Below, piece by piece: positions 19,362 to 32,830 of a stretch of DNA of 64,000 nucleotides. This DNA is from Adiantum capillus-veneris (lineage: Eukaryota; Streptophyta; Polypodiopsida; Polypodiales; Pteridaceae): positions 130,288,391 through 130,352,390 of the forward strand of contig CM043947.1 of assembly GCA_014529385.2 (NCBI GenBank). The letters are read 5' to 3'. A program made the position numbers and the translations under genes. Position 1 is the first letter of the stretch; every line of letters starts with the position of its first letter. Under the pieces are notes generated by a model. It ran no database searches. It had not been told where the DNA came from and saw only the letters and a list, made by a program, of their open reading frames with translations.

Positions 19362-20921
19362 TGACGGGAGCAAAGCGAACCCCGAACCCCCGACGGCCTC
19401 TAAAACACCGGGGACCGAATGGCGCGCCTCGAGCCTGTCATGGTAAAGCAAACAGGGGGCACCACCTAGCTTCAGCGGCTAGGACGCAAACAACACACCA
19501 CCATAACAAAGTTTTCATCCAAGAGAGATGGATGCTTGGGAGTAATGATGAAAAGGAAAGGGAATGAGATCAAGTGAGAGAGAGAGAGAGTGAGGGAGGG
19601 GGTATAGCGGCTTAGTACTTAGGCATCACAAAAGGATGGCGAATCCGCACACCCTTCACACATACACAAGCTCACTCCAAAACACAAGACTAGGTGGCGA
19701 TTCCGCACACTTCACATGGGCAAAACATTGCAAGAAAACATACTCACAAAACCTCAAGCTTTATTTAGAGAATTAGGCGATGAAATGGAGAGCATAGGGT
19801 AGGGGAATGAGAAGGGAGAGAGTGGTAGAGCACATGGCGGATAGGTGGGAGTTGATGGCGAAGACTCGCACGAGGGTTATGGCCATCATCCTTCATTTAG
19901 TTGCCCTTCATCTTCCATAGCCAAGGGAGTAGAGGTCATGCTCAAGACAAGCATGGTGATTGCGGTGATGGTGATGGTGTGGGTGTGTGTGTGTGTGTGT
20001 GTGTGTACACTAGGCACACATAGTGCATAGTGTGTTCTTTGGTGATGTTGTGTGTGTATTTAGTGTGATGGTGACCCCTCTTTATATAGGGGAGGAGGGG
20101 GGAGGAATTCTAGAATTTAGAAATGAAGAAATCATTATCTACATAGGCCATGTGACTGTGGGCCCCACTTGTTTGGCTATGTGTATATGTGCCAGAACAG
20201 CAGTCTCATGAGAGAGAGACTAAATGAGAGAGATGGGTGGATGAAAAAAAGTGAGAGGTGACATGGAGAATAAAGGAATTACAAGAGGGGAGAGAGGGGA
20301 GTGTGTTCCCAGGTGAATCTGTGTGCAGATGTGTGTGAACACAAGAAAAATCAGGTAACCACTGGGTGGGGATGGGTCTGTGGACACCTTTTTCAGTGAA
20401 ACTGAGTGTGTGTGAGTGTGGGGGAGGTTATTTAGCTACAAGACAAGAGACATGGCGCCCTTTAGAGAGAGAGGGGGGTATTTGGGTCATGGGATATGAT
20501 AGAAGAGAGAAAGAGGGGGTGGGGTATCTTATTTTGGAAGATAGGGTAAGTTGCATGTGAGTTAGGGTGCATTATTGGTGAGTCAGAATGCATTATTGGT
20601 GAGAGGTGGGGTAGCTTGAGGGGAGAGAGAAAGGAGAAAGGACAAGGGGAAGAGAGAGGGGGTTGACCTTTTGAGTGGAGGAGAGGAAAAGGGACACACG
20701 GCGGGGCAACAGTGAAGAAAAAGGAGGCAAGGTGGGGATGGGCTGCCCCGCAGGCATGAGGTGGCCTATTTTACCTTTCTCATATATTTACATAATCATA
20801 CTTTATTTTTTTCTTACTTTTTCCAATGTCTTGTATCACTCCCTGCCTAAGAGGGGGTTTTCATGGGGTGGGGACGAGAGAAGAGGGGTATGGGAGCTTG
20901 GCTTGTGAAAAGCCCCCATCA
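19362..20921 (-). repeat. 5' LTR of the pol-less element (minus strand), 1560 bp
   Basis: Partner of 14331-16068. It has one copy of the 108-bp segment and a short GT tract (19983-20006). The right-hand target duplication CCAG is at 20922-20925. Confidence 0.9.
20080..20092 (-). promoter_or_regulatory. TATA-like core promoter in 5' LTR
   Basis: The minus strand reads CCCCTATATAAAGAG, oriented to transcribe the element. It is followed by GGGGTCACC and an A/C-rich stretch. Confidence 0.6.
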
Positions 20922-21980
20922 CCAGTATTAGATCAAGAGCATCATGCATTTTCTCAAATGCGCCATTACGGCCATTTAGGATAAGCCAGGTATCGACATC
21001 ACACAGTAATCAATTCGGCAAAACTAGCAATAATCAATTCGACAGTAATCAATTCGGCAGAACCAGCAATTAGCTGTTGTGCGAAGGGTAGAGCACCACA
21101 CACCCTCTAGTTCCAATAAAAAATACAGTCTTGGCACATAGTAATAGTTAATTAATTAGGAAACCAAACCCCACCATCCTACAATAGAGGTTAGTAAGTA
21201 AGAGAAGGAAAAAACCCAAATTGTATTGGTTATCAGGGCAAAAAACTGCATCTTTAACCAACCATATGTAATGACCACCGGCCATAGGGTGGGGAAAAAA
21301 TCATATGCAGTAATTTCAATGCAATATTTGGTAATCAAACAACGCTGAAAAATCCCCATGCCTGATTTTTTTATCAATTGGAGGAGGAGATCACCAATAC
21401 AATCAACAAAACATCCTCCTCTCAAAGTGTTTAACCCATGCGAAAAGAGACCTAAGTATGCAATAAGTGAAGCAAGAAATAGCAGTGACCGACCTGAGTA
21501 ACTTGAGTAGAGAGCTCCATACTTTGTAACAGAAACGCAGTAGCAAGTTTCAAGCAATCATGCAAAGCACAACCAAAACTAAGTGAGGGGCAGAGATGCA
21601 CCCTCACCTTTAAATAGAGTAGGGAGGGAGGTTGCCATAACTCCAAATCGCGCAGATATCCAGGCGTTTAGGGGGATCTCCAGTAGAGCGAATGAAGCCG
21701 CCTCAACGGTGCCATGAGGAGGTGGCGAGAGTATTCACGGGAGGGTTTCACCCAAGGAGAAAACTACTCAAGTGTTGCGACGGGCTAGGCCCGGTAGTAT
21801 TACCCGTAGGAGGTGGTAAACAAAACCTAGGAGGTAAGTGAGCTCAGGCATTCCCTCAAGTGAGGTGGAGTGTGCAGTCCTTTCTAGTCACAGCCTTATC
21901 AAGCTTTATTTTTTAAAACAAAGGGTTTTTTTTTTTAATCTCATAAAGGAGGCATAAAAATATTCTGAAGCTCGCTCTTC

Positions 21981-22203
<223 letters not shown>

Positions 22204-22294
22204 GACCAATCCAAACAGGTCCCAATCCAAGGGTTAGGTTTAAGTGAGGTCCCCCCCTTTTTTTTAAAAAAAAAACAAAGAGTACTAAAGTAGC

Positions 22295-22296
<2 letters not shown>

Positions 22297-22385
<89 letters not shown>
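22297..22385. repeat. (TG)n microsatellite at homology boundary
   Basis: About 44 TG units. The similarity between copies A and B ends within this tract and its counterpart at 30216-30291. Confidence 0.95.
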
Positions 22386-23596
<1,211 letters not shown>

Positions 23597-23613
23597 CCGC
23601 CCTATCCTAGGCG

Positions 23614-23652
23614 CCATACACAATGGATTGGTAGTAGGCCCATTGTGTATGG
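23614..23652. repeat. 13-bp perfect inverted repeat (hairpin)
   Basis: CCATACACAATGG (23614-23626) and CCATTGTGTATGG (23640-23652) are reverse complements around a 13-nt loop. It lies between the TG tract and the 3' end of the copy B RT gene, and could be a terminator or element end. Confidence 0.7.
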
Positions 23653-23657
23653 GCCTA

Positions 23658-25636
23658 TTACCTAATTAGAGAAATGAGATTCTCCAGATAAAAGTGTAAC
23701 CTAGGCCAACCATGCTTGATGAGAGCCTGTGTAATAGTGTTACAAATCTGGTTTCCTTTAAACCCATTAAGGCAATACTTATTGATTACTTGATAAACCT
23801 CCTCACAGGCAAGAAAAGATTTAGAGGAAGAATAGCAGATTAAGTGTAGCAGGCTAATGCATGAGCTAATAGCAGCCTTGTGAGGCCTATTTCTATTCTT
23901 TTTTATGAATTCTACAAGTGGTAGTTTCAAGAGATCCCTTTTCCAGACAAACCTTAGGTCATATCCAGCAACAACAGATGGGATATGAAGGGAAATAGAG
24001 AGGTTAAGGAATTGGACAAATGTGCAAACAGTTCCATTAGGTGTAATGATCTCATGGAGAGAAGTGGGTTCAATTTTAAGGCAGTGAGGATAAATTAGAC
24101 AAATTTCTTTGAGGAAATCTCTATTGTTGCACTAAGTAAGTCATCCATATATCTATAGGTATTTCTGAACTATAAAAGCTTATTATTGTAAGACTCCATG
24201 GTTTTGAGACACCACTTGTATTCAAAAAAAGCAAGGTAAATATTACACATAAGTGGAGACCATGAGAATCTCATGGGGATGCCTAAGCATTGGTTAAAGC
24301 AAAGACCGTCTGAAACAATAGTGCAGTTACTCAGAAGCTAGGAGATGTAACAGCAAAGCTTAGCTTCATTAAAGTGTAAGGAGTGTAAGGAGTGAGATAA
24401 TTTAATCCAGCTGGGTTTATTGGAAAGAGAGATGTAGAAAAGTTTCTTATTTCTAGCATTGGAGAAGTCCATTTTAATCACCTTGGCAAGAATAGTCTTA
24501 AGGCCAAGCTCCCCTTCTAGGGGAATGTTTTCGTAACATTGTGTAATGTCAGCAGTAAAAAGGTGGAAGATATGCTGAGGAAGATTAAGCGAGACTTCCA
24601 TAGAGTTTTTTGTAAGCCAAAAGGGATTGTATTGAATATGTAAAAACTCTTGGCAGATTTTCTGTTTAATGGCACAAATAAGCTCAAATTCGAGTAATAT
24701 AAGGTCGAGGCATAAAGTAATATCCTTGGTGATATAAGTGAAAATAATATTGGAGGCATTAGATATCTATCTGAACTTATGCTTATGAAATTTATAAGTG
24801 GGAAATAAGACCGATAACTTAGTGTTTAGAACAGAGTAGCCTAGATTCCCTAAGTGTTTAGCAATTTTATTGGTGACAGTTTGTAGTGGAGATTTAATAT
24901 TACAGAATTCCTTACCAGATACTTGATTACGAGCATCCATCCAAGCAAGGTATTTGCAAATAATAGTGGGACAGTTAGAGCTTTTGTCAAGCTCGAAAAC
25001 AAACCATTTATCAAAGATCTTTTGAAAATCAAAAGTTAGTTGAGCTGTAAGCCAGGAGTCATCAAAAGATAGCCATTTTTTAGGGAGTTGTGATACTTTT
25101 TAAAGGAAGCATTCGTTCACAACTTTCTTTAAGTCTGGTAGGACTGTCATCTCTAGTTGGAGAGTACTGACAAGGTCAGTGAGGCAGCTTAGTATAGCTG
25201 ATAGAGCAAGGTAGGGGTTTTTGGGAAAGTTAGGTATATGATTGAGCCCTTTGGCTAACATTCTACATGCTTTGGTATTTTCAATACTGCTAAGATCACA
25301 GGTGCACGCATGGTTACCATAAGCCTCAAAATTCTTGCAAAAGGTGGTAAACTGAAAGCATGTACAATGGGGAACAGATTCTTGTCGAAGAAAGTCGTTA
25401 CTGTTAATTAACTTCTTAATGGGATGCTAATATTTCCATCCTATGAGAATATTGTCAAGTAATTTGTGATTGCCAAAAAATAGATCAAAGCACTCACAAA
25501 AAAGATTTTTTGGTTGAATCCAATCGAGGAGTACATTGTGAAAGAGACAGTGTATGTAGAGGAATCCCTTGTCCGGCTCCTCTTTGTTGAGAGTTCTTCT
25601 TCCACAAGGGCTTGTAGTAACCTGCGGTATTACCAA
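23658..25636 (-). pseudogene. Penelope-like RT ORF2 (copy B)
   Basis: This is the uninterrupted counterpart of the copy A RT. From ATG at 25636 it shows the Cys/His N-terminal part, the DKSSNCPTIICKY-like region, P-x-x-K-x-H-K, motif A (TADITQCYENIPLEGE), motif B (IPMG, with decay), motif C, and a C-terminal extension (KKNRNRPHKAA...NGFKGNQICNTI) ending at 23658. The NRP and NGF segments fit the end of Penelope-like RTs. Stops seen include TAG at 24767-24769 (shared with copy A), one near 25425 (KY-stop-HPIKK, where copy A has Gln) and one near 25100 (FL-stop-KV, where copy A has Gln). A frame break follows motif C near 24130. It is inactive. No endonuclease domain is seen. Confidence 0.65.
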
Positions 25637-25639
25637 GGT

Positions 25640-26968
25640 TTAAAACTCAGGGAAATTTCTGATGGGAGGAGACTTGCCTCTTCCTCTTGTATAGCTACGA
25701 ACTCTTCCCAGGTTAGAGGATGAACTAGGTGTTACAAAGGAAGTGAGGGAGTTGGGGGTAATCAAAGAGTTGGATCTTTTGAGAGCAGGCGAGTCATCCT
25801 CATCAATACAAGGTTTAAGTAAGCTAGTGATGATCTTAACACCTTTAAAGTTAGCATAAGTAGTTAAGTAAACTCCGGGTTCATCGGATTTTAGCTCCTT
25901 CAAGATCTCTAGCATTAGCCCACGGAAGATGTTAAAGGCAATCTGTGCAATAACAATTTGTTTAGCTTGGCCCCTAACCAAGAGCAAATGAGGGAGAGGT
26001 GAAAATCCACAGGTTTTTCTGGGAAGAGTAAATCCAGATGGTTGAGAATAAACCAAATGGTGTGATCGAACCAATGATGCTAGATTCACAAGGGGCTTTA
26101 CGATCAATAAATCTGCTGGCACATTTTACATAAGGTCGAAAGACATTCCAGCTGGTTTCAGTGTAAAAATCAGGATTACTCTTGGCAAATTCCATGTTTC
26201 CTTTGGTACGGATGTAGAGGCCAGTATTGGAAGGGCACTTAGAGTGGTCAATGAGATTGAGATTGAAGGGTGCAAGGTTCTTTAATAAGCTCCCCTTTGT
26301 CTAAAAATTGTCCTTCTTTTAGAATCTTGAGTCTGCAGTCTTCTATAGTAGAGGCAGGGAGGTTGGCAAGGTAGACCCAAGTTTCACTCAAAATGGGTGC
26401 TAAGAAGCTTTGTTGGGTAGGACCCAAAGTTGATCGTCAACCCCAAGGGATTCAATTTAATTTGTCTAACAGGTAAGATAGGGAAAACTTTGGATATTTT
26501 AGGCACCATCTGCAGGAGCTTAGAGTCATTGAGGGAGCAAAGATTATTCTGAAATTCCTTAATTGCTTCAAGGGTAGCACTATCCCGACAAAAGATTCCA
26601 CCAGTTTGTGGAATAGTTGGAGTAGCCGGTGTACATACAAAAGAGGGATTGAGACCACATAACTTCCTTAGAAAGTTAGACAGATCAGCACCAGAGGAGG
26701 AGAAAAGGGCAAGCTCTTGCTGGTATTGCGAGGAGAGTACGGGAAGTTGGGCTATGTAATGGGTGATTAAATTCACTCCTTCCATGGAGTCTTTATCCAA
26801 TGTAGCTAAAATTTTGACCCAATCATTAAAAGACAGCATATGTAAGACAGATAATTTCTTGTCAGACGTAAGAGCCGAATCATAAATTAGTTGAGAAGCA
26901 TCCAGGCTGCCAATACATCTGAGTACAAGAGATGTGGCCACTGAGAGAGTCTCTGAGGATAATTCCAA
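25640..26968 (-). pseudogene. Penelope-like element ORF1 (copy B)
   Basis: The best preserved ORF1. The N-terminal block (26384-26968, 194 codons) is mainly helical (SSETLSVATSLVLRCIG, FNDWVKILATLDK) with a Pro/Thr linker (CTPATPTIPQTGG). After a frame break near 26280-26384 a middle block includes FAKSNPDFYTETSWNVFRPY. The end block has IAQIAFNIFRGLMLEILKE, a Ser-rich region and RVRSYTRGRGKSPP. It ends 4 nt before the RT ATG. The function is unknown. The basic RG-rich tail suggests nucleic acid binding, as for retroelement ORF1 proteins. Confidence 0.5.
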
Positions 26969-29900
26969 TCCCTGTGAGAGTGCAAGAGTCTGTAATTTTT
27001 CAAAAAAGTGAGGTGAGGTTCACTTATACTTACTATAGTAACTAATACAATCTTTGGCCTTCCTAGAGAGGAAGGGTCTAGTTCTAACTGCCAAAGCATT
27101 CCTTGGTTTATGGTCCTTAAGGTTTAGCTCAATCTGTTCGAGAATCTTTGTATGATTCTCAGGGTTGTGATTAGTGCTCATGCGGGGTGTCTTTCTATAG
27201 GGTAAATAGTCCTGAAAAAAGGAACAGTATAAAACATAAATGAAAGTGAAAACAGTAACTGTAATTTTTTGGGCCTGCAAACCTTAAACCAGCAAAGTCA
27301 AGGACTATAATAGCCATGAGCAGGGGACCAGAAATAGAGTCTACGAAGGACCACCTAACACCAATCAACCGGTCAGGGGATTACAGATTGTGGGTCCAAC
27401 TTAGAACTCAATTTTGAAGAAATTTTCCAAAGTCAGCATCCCGGTTTCTCTAGAAAGAAAAACCTTATGTATAGGATGTGTATGTAGCTGTTAAATCTTA
27501 GATAATAAGACATAATTGAACTTTTACATTCAAAAGACAGTTGGCAATGGAACAAAGAATAGATAAGTACAAAAACAATGCAGTATTAGAATCATTTAAG
27601 TACAATGTTTGTAGGAAAGAGATCCTCTTTCAGTATGCAGATAGTAGAAGAACTTCCCAAATCATAAGTGAGTGTTCCATCCAGTGTAGGACAGCTTGCC
27701 AAAGTCAAAAAAAACCTTCCAAGATAAGATAGAGTGCTTACCTGCATCCATCCAAACAAGACAACAATTCAGTTAGCCTTGGATATGTTTTACAGGTATC
27801 AATGGACTATACCAGTTGTTATCCATGTCCATCTTACAAACTTTTTTTCAAAACTTTACAAGCGAAGCCCAAAGTTAGGAAATATATATTTTCTCTAATT
27901 TCCTAAAAGAATCCCAATGTTTTTAGTCAAAGAGTATCATTTTGATTAGAAGGCCATCACCCCTTCTAATCCAAGTGGCAGAATCTCCCTATCCATATAT
28001 TTTCATGAGTTTTATCAGTTACGAAAGCTCCACCAAATGAAGTTTATAAATAAGTTTTATTTACAGTTTGTGTATAAAATATCAAGCTATTTTAGACTTG
28101 CTATTTAGGTTAGAAACTCATCATAGTGAATGGACTTCAAATCATCCTTTACCTTGTACATCATTTAGCATATACTTCTCTTAAGAATTTCAAGTAACAA
28201 GGAGTGTTGCAAAAACAACCAGGCTTTACTTTGAACCACGAACAAAAGATTTACCATGTTTAACCATAATAGTATATCGGCCAAAGTTTAGGGAACGTTA
28301 CAAAAGATGTAACCGAATGAATTTCTGATAGCATTCCTTACCAAAGTGATGTCAAAGTAGTATATCCCCTTTCTTGTTCAAAAACAACCAGTCTCAAAAT
28401 GCCGACAGCAATTTACCCATAATATCAAGTTTCTTTTTTTTAAAGAAATCCCCAACTATTAGTATGCAGGCTAAAACGTAAAGTATAGCAAGGTTTCGCT
28501 CAGAAACAGTCGTATCGTACAGCCTGGCATAATGCAGATAAACACACAATCGGTGTACTGAGGGTGGACTACCAAAACCCCTTTCTTTACCATCCAACTC
28601 CAACTTCAGTTCAACCAGTCAAAAAAGGCAACAGCCCATGTAATCAAGGCAACACCAGTTAGCCGGCCAGCCTGCAAATAGATTAGTTTGGTATACCAAA
28701 ACAACCTGTCTGTACCAGTTATTAGAAAAAGACCCTAGCCAAACAAGAGGTGCAGCCATCGATAAGGTAGAGAACCAAAAGTTTTTAAGAGCAATCAATA
28801 GCCAATAAGTTGTTTCAAAAAGAGGACCACTAATAAGAACAGAAATCTCATTTATGCAACTAAAAAAAACCTTTAACCGTAATAGTGCCCATGACATTAC
28901 CATAGCCACCATGTCATGGCATGATGAGCCATATGTGCTTTTCATCATAGAGTAACATACCCCACTATTAGAGCAAGAGCATCATGAATTTTCTCAAATG
29001 CGCCATTACGGCCATTTAGTATAAGCCAGGTATAGACATCGTGACAGTAATCAATTCAGCAGAAGTAGCAGTAAGCTATTGTGTGGAGGGTAGAGCACCA
29101 CACACCCTCTAGTTCCAATAAAAAATACATTCCTGGCACATAGTAATAGTTAATTAATTAGGAAACCAAACCCCACCATCCTGCAATAGAGGTTAGTAAG
29201 TAAGAGAAGGAAAAAACACAAATTGTATTGGTTATCAGGGCAAAAAACTGCATCTTTAACCAACCATATGTAATGACCACCGGCCATAGGGTGGGGAAAA
29301 AATCATATGCAGTAATTTCAATGCAATATTTGGTAATCAAACAACGCTGAAAAATCCCCATGCCTGATTTTTTTATCAATTGCAGGAGGAGATCACCAAT
29401 ACAATCAACAAAACATCCTCCTCTCAAAGTGTTTAACCCATGCGAAAAGAGACCTAAGTATGCAATAAGTGAAGCAAGAAATAGCAGTGACCGACCTGAG
29501 TAACTTGAGTAGAGAGCTCCATACTTTGTAACAGAAACGCAGTAGCAAGTTTCAAGCAATCATGCAAAGCACAACCAAAACTAAGTGAGGGGCAGAGATG
29601 CACCCTCACCTTTAAATAGAGTAGGGAGGGAGGTTGCCATAACTCCAAATCGTGCACATATCCACGCGTTTAGGGGGATCTCCAGCAGAGAAAATGAAGC
29701 CGCATACACGATGCCATGAGGAGGTAGCCAAAGTATTCACGGCAGGGTTTCAACCAAGGAGAAAACTACTCAAGTGTTGCGACGGGCTAGGCCCGGTAGT
29801 ATTACCCGTAGGAGGTGGTAAACAAAACCTAGGAGGTAAGTGAGCTCGAGCACTCCCTCAAGTGAGGTGGAGTGTGCAGTCCTTTCTAGTCACAGCCTTA

Positions 29901-29983
29901 TCAAGCTTTTTTTTTTTTAAACAATGGGTTTTTTTTTTTAATCTCATAGAGGAGGCATAAAAATATTCTGAAGCTTCCTTTTC

Positions 29984-30072
<89 letters not shown>

Positions 30073-30215
30073 ATATATATATCAAGAACCAGTAAAGCAG
30101 CCCAGTGTGTGTGTGTGTAAAAAAAGACCAATCCCAACAGGTCCCGATCCAAGGGTTAGGTTTAAGTGAGGTCCCCCCCTTTTTTTTTTTTTTTTTAAAG
30201 AGTACTAAAGTAGCA

Positions 30216-30291
<76 letters not shown>
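26969..30291 (-). mobile_element. upstream part of the RT-encoding unit (copy B)
   Basis: It corresponds to 12291-14330 plus 20926-22385 of copy A. A coding trace (MSTNHNPENHTKILEQIELNL, about 27020-27180) may be the original ORF1 start. It is separated from the 26968 block by a frame change. Farther up, the conserved but unrecognised frames at 28619-28948 and 29158-29559 occur as in copy A. The copia and pol-less insertions are absent, so this copy shows the original continuity. Confidence 0.65.
29985..30291. repeat. (AG)n, (AT)n and (GT)n microsatellites
   Basis: (AG)n at about 29985-30067, a short (AT)n to 30082, (GT)n at 30105-30118, a T-run, then (GT)n at 30216-30291. The order matches 21984-22385, but each tract differs in length. 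Confidence 0.95.
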
Positions 30292-30545
30292 AGTCTACCC
30301 TTTCAGTTACCTTGTTGCATGCCCTTCCCTTTACTTCTAAGTCTGCATGCCTTGGAGATGTTGTCGTAGAGGAAGCCAACAAAAAGATCCCATCGCCTCA
30401 ACGTCCCCTCTGCTAACACTCGCTAGCCTACCCCATGCAGAGAGCGAGTTGAGAGAGGGTGCCACCTAGTGCTCTTGGCAAGAGACCAAGAGAGAGAAAC
30501 CTGTCAAATCTGCCACAAATTAGACCCATAAACAAATTACCATGG

Positions 30546-30577
<32 letters not shown>

Positions 30578-30779
30578 TTTTATTATCGTTCTTGGAGGTC
30601 AAATATGACCTATGGGACCAAAGTTACATGTGATGTAGTATGTGTATGGCTGATGAGTGACTCTTGGTGCTCCAAAATTGTGGTGATGAGAGTCGCAATG
30701 GAGAGCCCACACTGGTTGGGAGAGGAAAGTGTGTAGGTCTAAGTCATGGCTGAAAATGTGAGAAAATCAAGTTTGGATG
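30292..30779. other. unassigned sequence with a short (GA)n
   Basis: Contains (GA)n at about 30545-30572. No gene is recognised. Confidence 0.4.
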
Positions 30780-32830
30780 TGACCAAAAGTTGAGCACTCT
30801 AGAAGTGTGTGGTACTTAGACTCTCGATCTTGCAGTGAGCATAATATCCATGATCGATTTGACTCTTTTCCATTGCCCCAATGCCCTTTCTCGCATCGAA
30901 GGGAATGGGAGCTAAGCCGAATGGCTGTGATAGTGTGTATCACCGACGAGGGGATAGGCTTAAGCATGTAAGTGTGAGTACGGTTTCCTCTTTTAGCGAA
31001 GAACATGGTTTTGTAGTTGGGGGAAATATGGGTGGTGTAATGTATGAAGCGTGACCCACTGGATTTCTCCCAAGCCGTAATAGATTGGCATTGTAAAAGA
31101 CTTCATTCACTTGGGAGTCAATTGAAGCATCATGTAGCAAGTGTAATGCATCCCATCTTTCAAACCACTTCTTTATGTCTTGCATCCATCCCGTGCTCAA
31201 GATCTTGCTTTTATGCGTCTTTTGAACTTTTTTGCTTGCTTCCCATGCGATTGGGAGTCAATTAAGCATCATGTAGCAAGTGTAATGCATCCCATCTCTC
31301 AAACCACTTCTTTATGTCTTGCATCCATCCCGTGCTCAAGATCTTGCTTTTATGCGTCTTTTGAACTATTTTTCTTGCTTACCATGCAATTGTAGGAAGT
31401 CGATGTGAGGGGTTTTGACGCATCTTTATCATGTACTCCACAACCCTTTCCATGCACATAACCTCGATTGGAAGAGATCCCGACTCAAGAAGTAAGAACA
31501 TATATGGTGTTTGTGTCTTAACTTGGATAAAGTTTATAAGAAAACGCTTTTGGACATTCTCAAACTCTTTCCAAGTAGACTTTGAGATGCTCTCGCCCCA
31601 CACTTCAACTCCATAAAGAATAATCAGTGTCACCAATGCATCAAAAAGGTACTTCTTGAAAACCCAACACTTGATGTTTCCCGCATTACACATGTTCTCA
31701 AATGCTTAATATACTCTCTTTCCCACTTCCAAACAACACATAGCACATTCAGTCACTTGTGATTGGACGGAACCTCAAGGTCAAGGTACTTGAAGCTCTC
31801 AACAACTTCAAGTGTCTCATTGTTATACACAATGCATGGATTCTCCTTATGGTTGGTTTTTACAAGCATAACCTTTGTTTTGGATTCATTCACAATCAGC
31901 CCACTATGCAAGCAAAAGTTCTCAAGGACAATCATAAACTTTTGTGCATCTTCTAAAGTATGTGCTAGAAGCACTACATCATCCGCATACAATAAAAGCA
32001 TGATTACCGCATTGCAAATAGTGACCTCTTCAATGCCTTCTTCTTGCATAAAGTCAAGTACCATTTGTTCCAATTGATTGATGCATAGACTAAAGAGAGT
32101 TGGTGACAATGGACATCCTTGCTTAACCCCAATAGTTCTTACAAAAAAATTTGAAATTCCTCTTCACATGCGCAATTGACAAATCACATTCTCATTGTTC
32201 AAGAAACCGCAAGCATAAACTCACTTGGCACTTTGAGTTCTTCCATCCTTTTCCACAAATTGTTCCGTGGAATTATATCAAACGCTTTCTTAAATTCCAC
32301 AAAAGAACAATACAATCGCTTGCCTTTCAACCGACTTTCGTCCATGAGAACACAAAGAGTGACAAGATGATCAATGGTACTATGGCATCGACAAAAAGCC
32401 ACTTGTCCTTTTGCACGTTTATCATTCTCTTCAGCCCAATCATTCAATTTCATCTCCATTATGCACCCAAACAACTTTGCCATAAGAGACCCAATCATTA
32501 TAGTCCAGTAGTTGTTTACATTCTTTACATCCCCTCCTATGCAAAGGCTTCACCCAATTAGTACCCCAATCATTAAGCACATCATGTTGAAGTGCAAGAT
32601 TGAACATATCACACATCCACTCATGGGTAAAATCTCCCATTCATTTGATCATCTCTGGCTTGATACCTTGAAGGTCTCCCGCTTTGCAAGTAACCAACTT
32701 TTCAAGCCCACCGCATACATCCTCAACAGTAAAAAAAAAGAGGACATGCATGGGAGTGAACCATAAAATGATATTTTTCAACATTTGCTTGCTCATATAA
32801 TTGCTTACAATGTGTGTACATATCCACAAG
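30780..32830 (-). pseudogene. LINE ORF2: reverse transcriptase and C-terminal region
   Basis: Minus-strand pieces in several frames make up a non-LTR RT. In protein order: DLQGIKPEMIK (near 32645), FCRCHSTIDHLVTL and VEFKKAFDIIPRNNLWKRM (motif-A region, 32199-32498), MSPTLFSLCINQLE (motif B) and the catalytic LLYADDVVLLAH (31753-32109), then NESKTKVM. The thumb and downstream part reads LYGVEVWGES and ESGSLPIEVMCMERV (31379-31693). The C-terminal part is RCEKGHWGNGKE...ESKYHTLLECSTF (30767-31006). A 140-bp tandem duplication (31111-31390) shifts the frame. The copy is dead. The enzyme would carry out target-primed reverse transcription. Confidence 0.85.
31111..31390. repeat. 140-bp tandem duplication inside LINE ORF2
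   Basis: Two adjacent copies start TTGGGAGTCA at 31111 and 31251 and are nearly identical. Since 140 is not a multiple of 3, the duplication disrupts the reading frame. Confidence 0.9.

Larger units (their letters stand above)
14331..20921 (-). mobile_element. pol-less LTR retrotransposon with gag and membrane-anchored ORF, 6591 bp
   Basis: Long terminal repeats at 14331-16068 and 19362-20921 share TG...CA ends. Read on the minus strand, the order is 5' LTR (19362-20921), PBS (19342-19359), coiled-coil-like ORFs, gag with a zinc knuckle, a 559-aa ORF, a polypurine tract (16069-16086) and the 3' LTR (14331-16068). No protease, RT or integrase was found, so the element would depend on a helper. 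It interrupts copy A of the RT-encoding unit and is flanked by CCAG. The layout resembles terminal-repeat/gag (TR-GAG) or LARD elements, plus an extra gene in the env position. Confidence 0.9.

Noticed and set aside
27000-27045. A short intron in copy B ORF1 with GTAAGTAT and a downstream CAG
   Set aside because: It would be only about 44 nt and splicing does not restore the frame; a frameshift explains it better.
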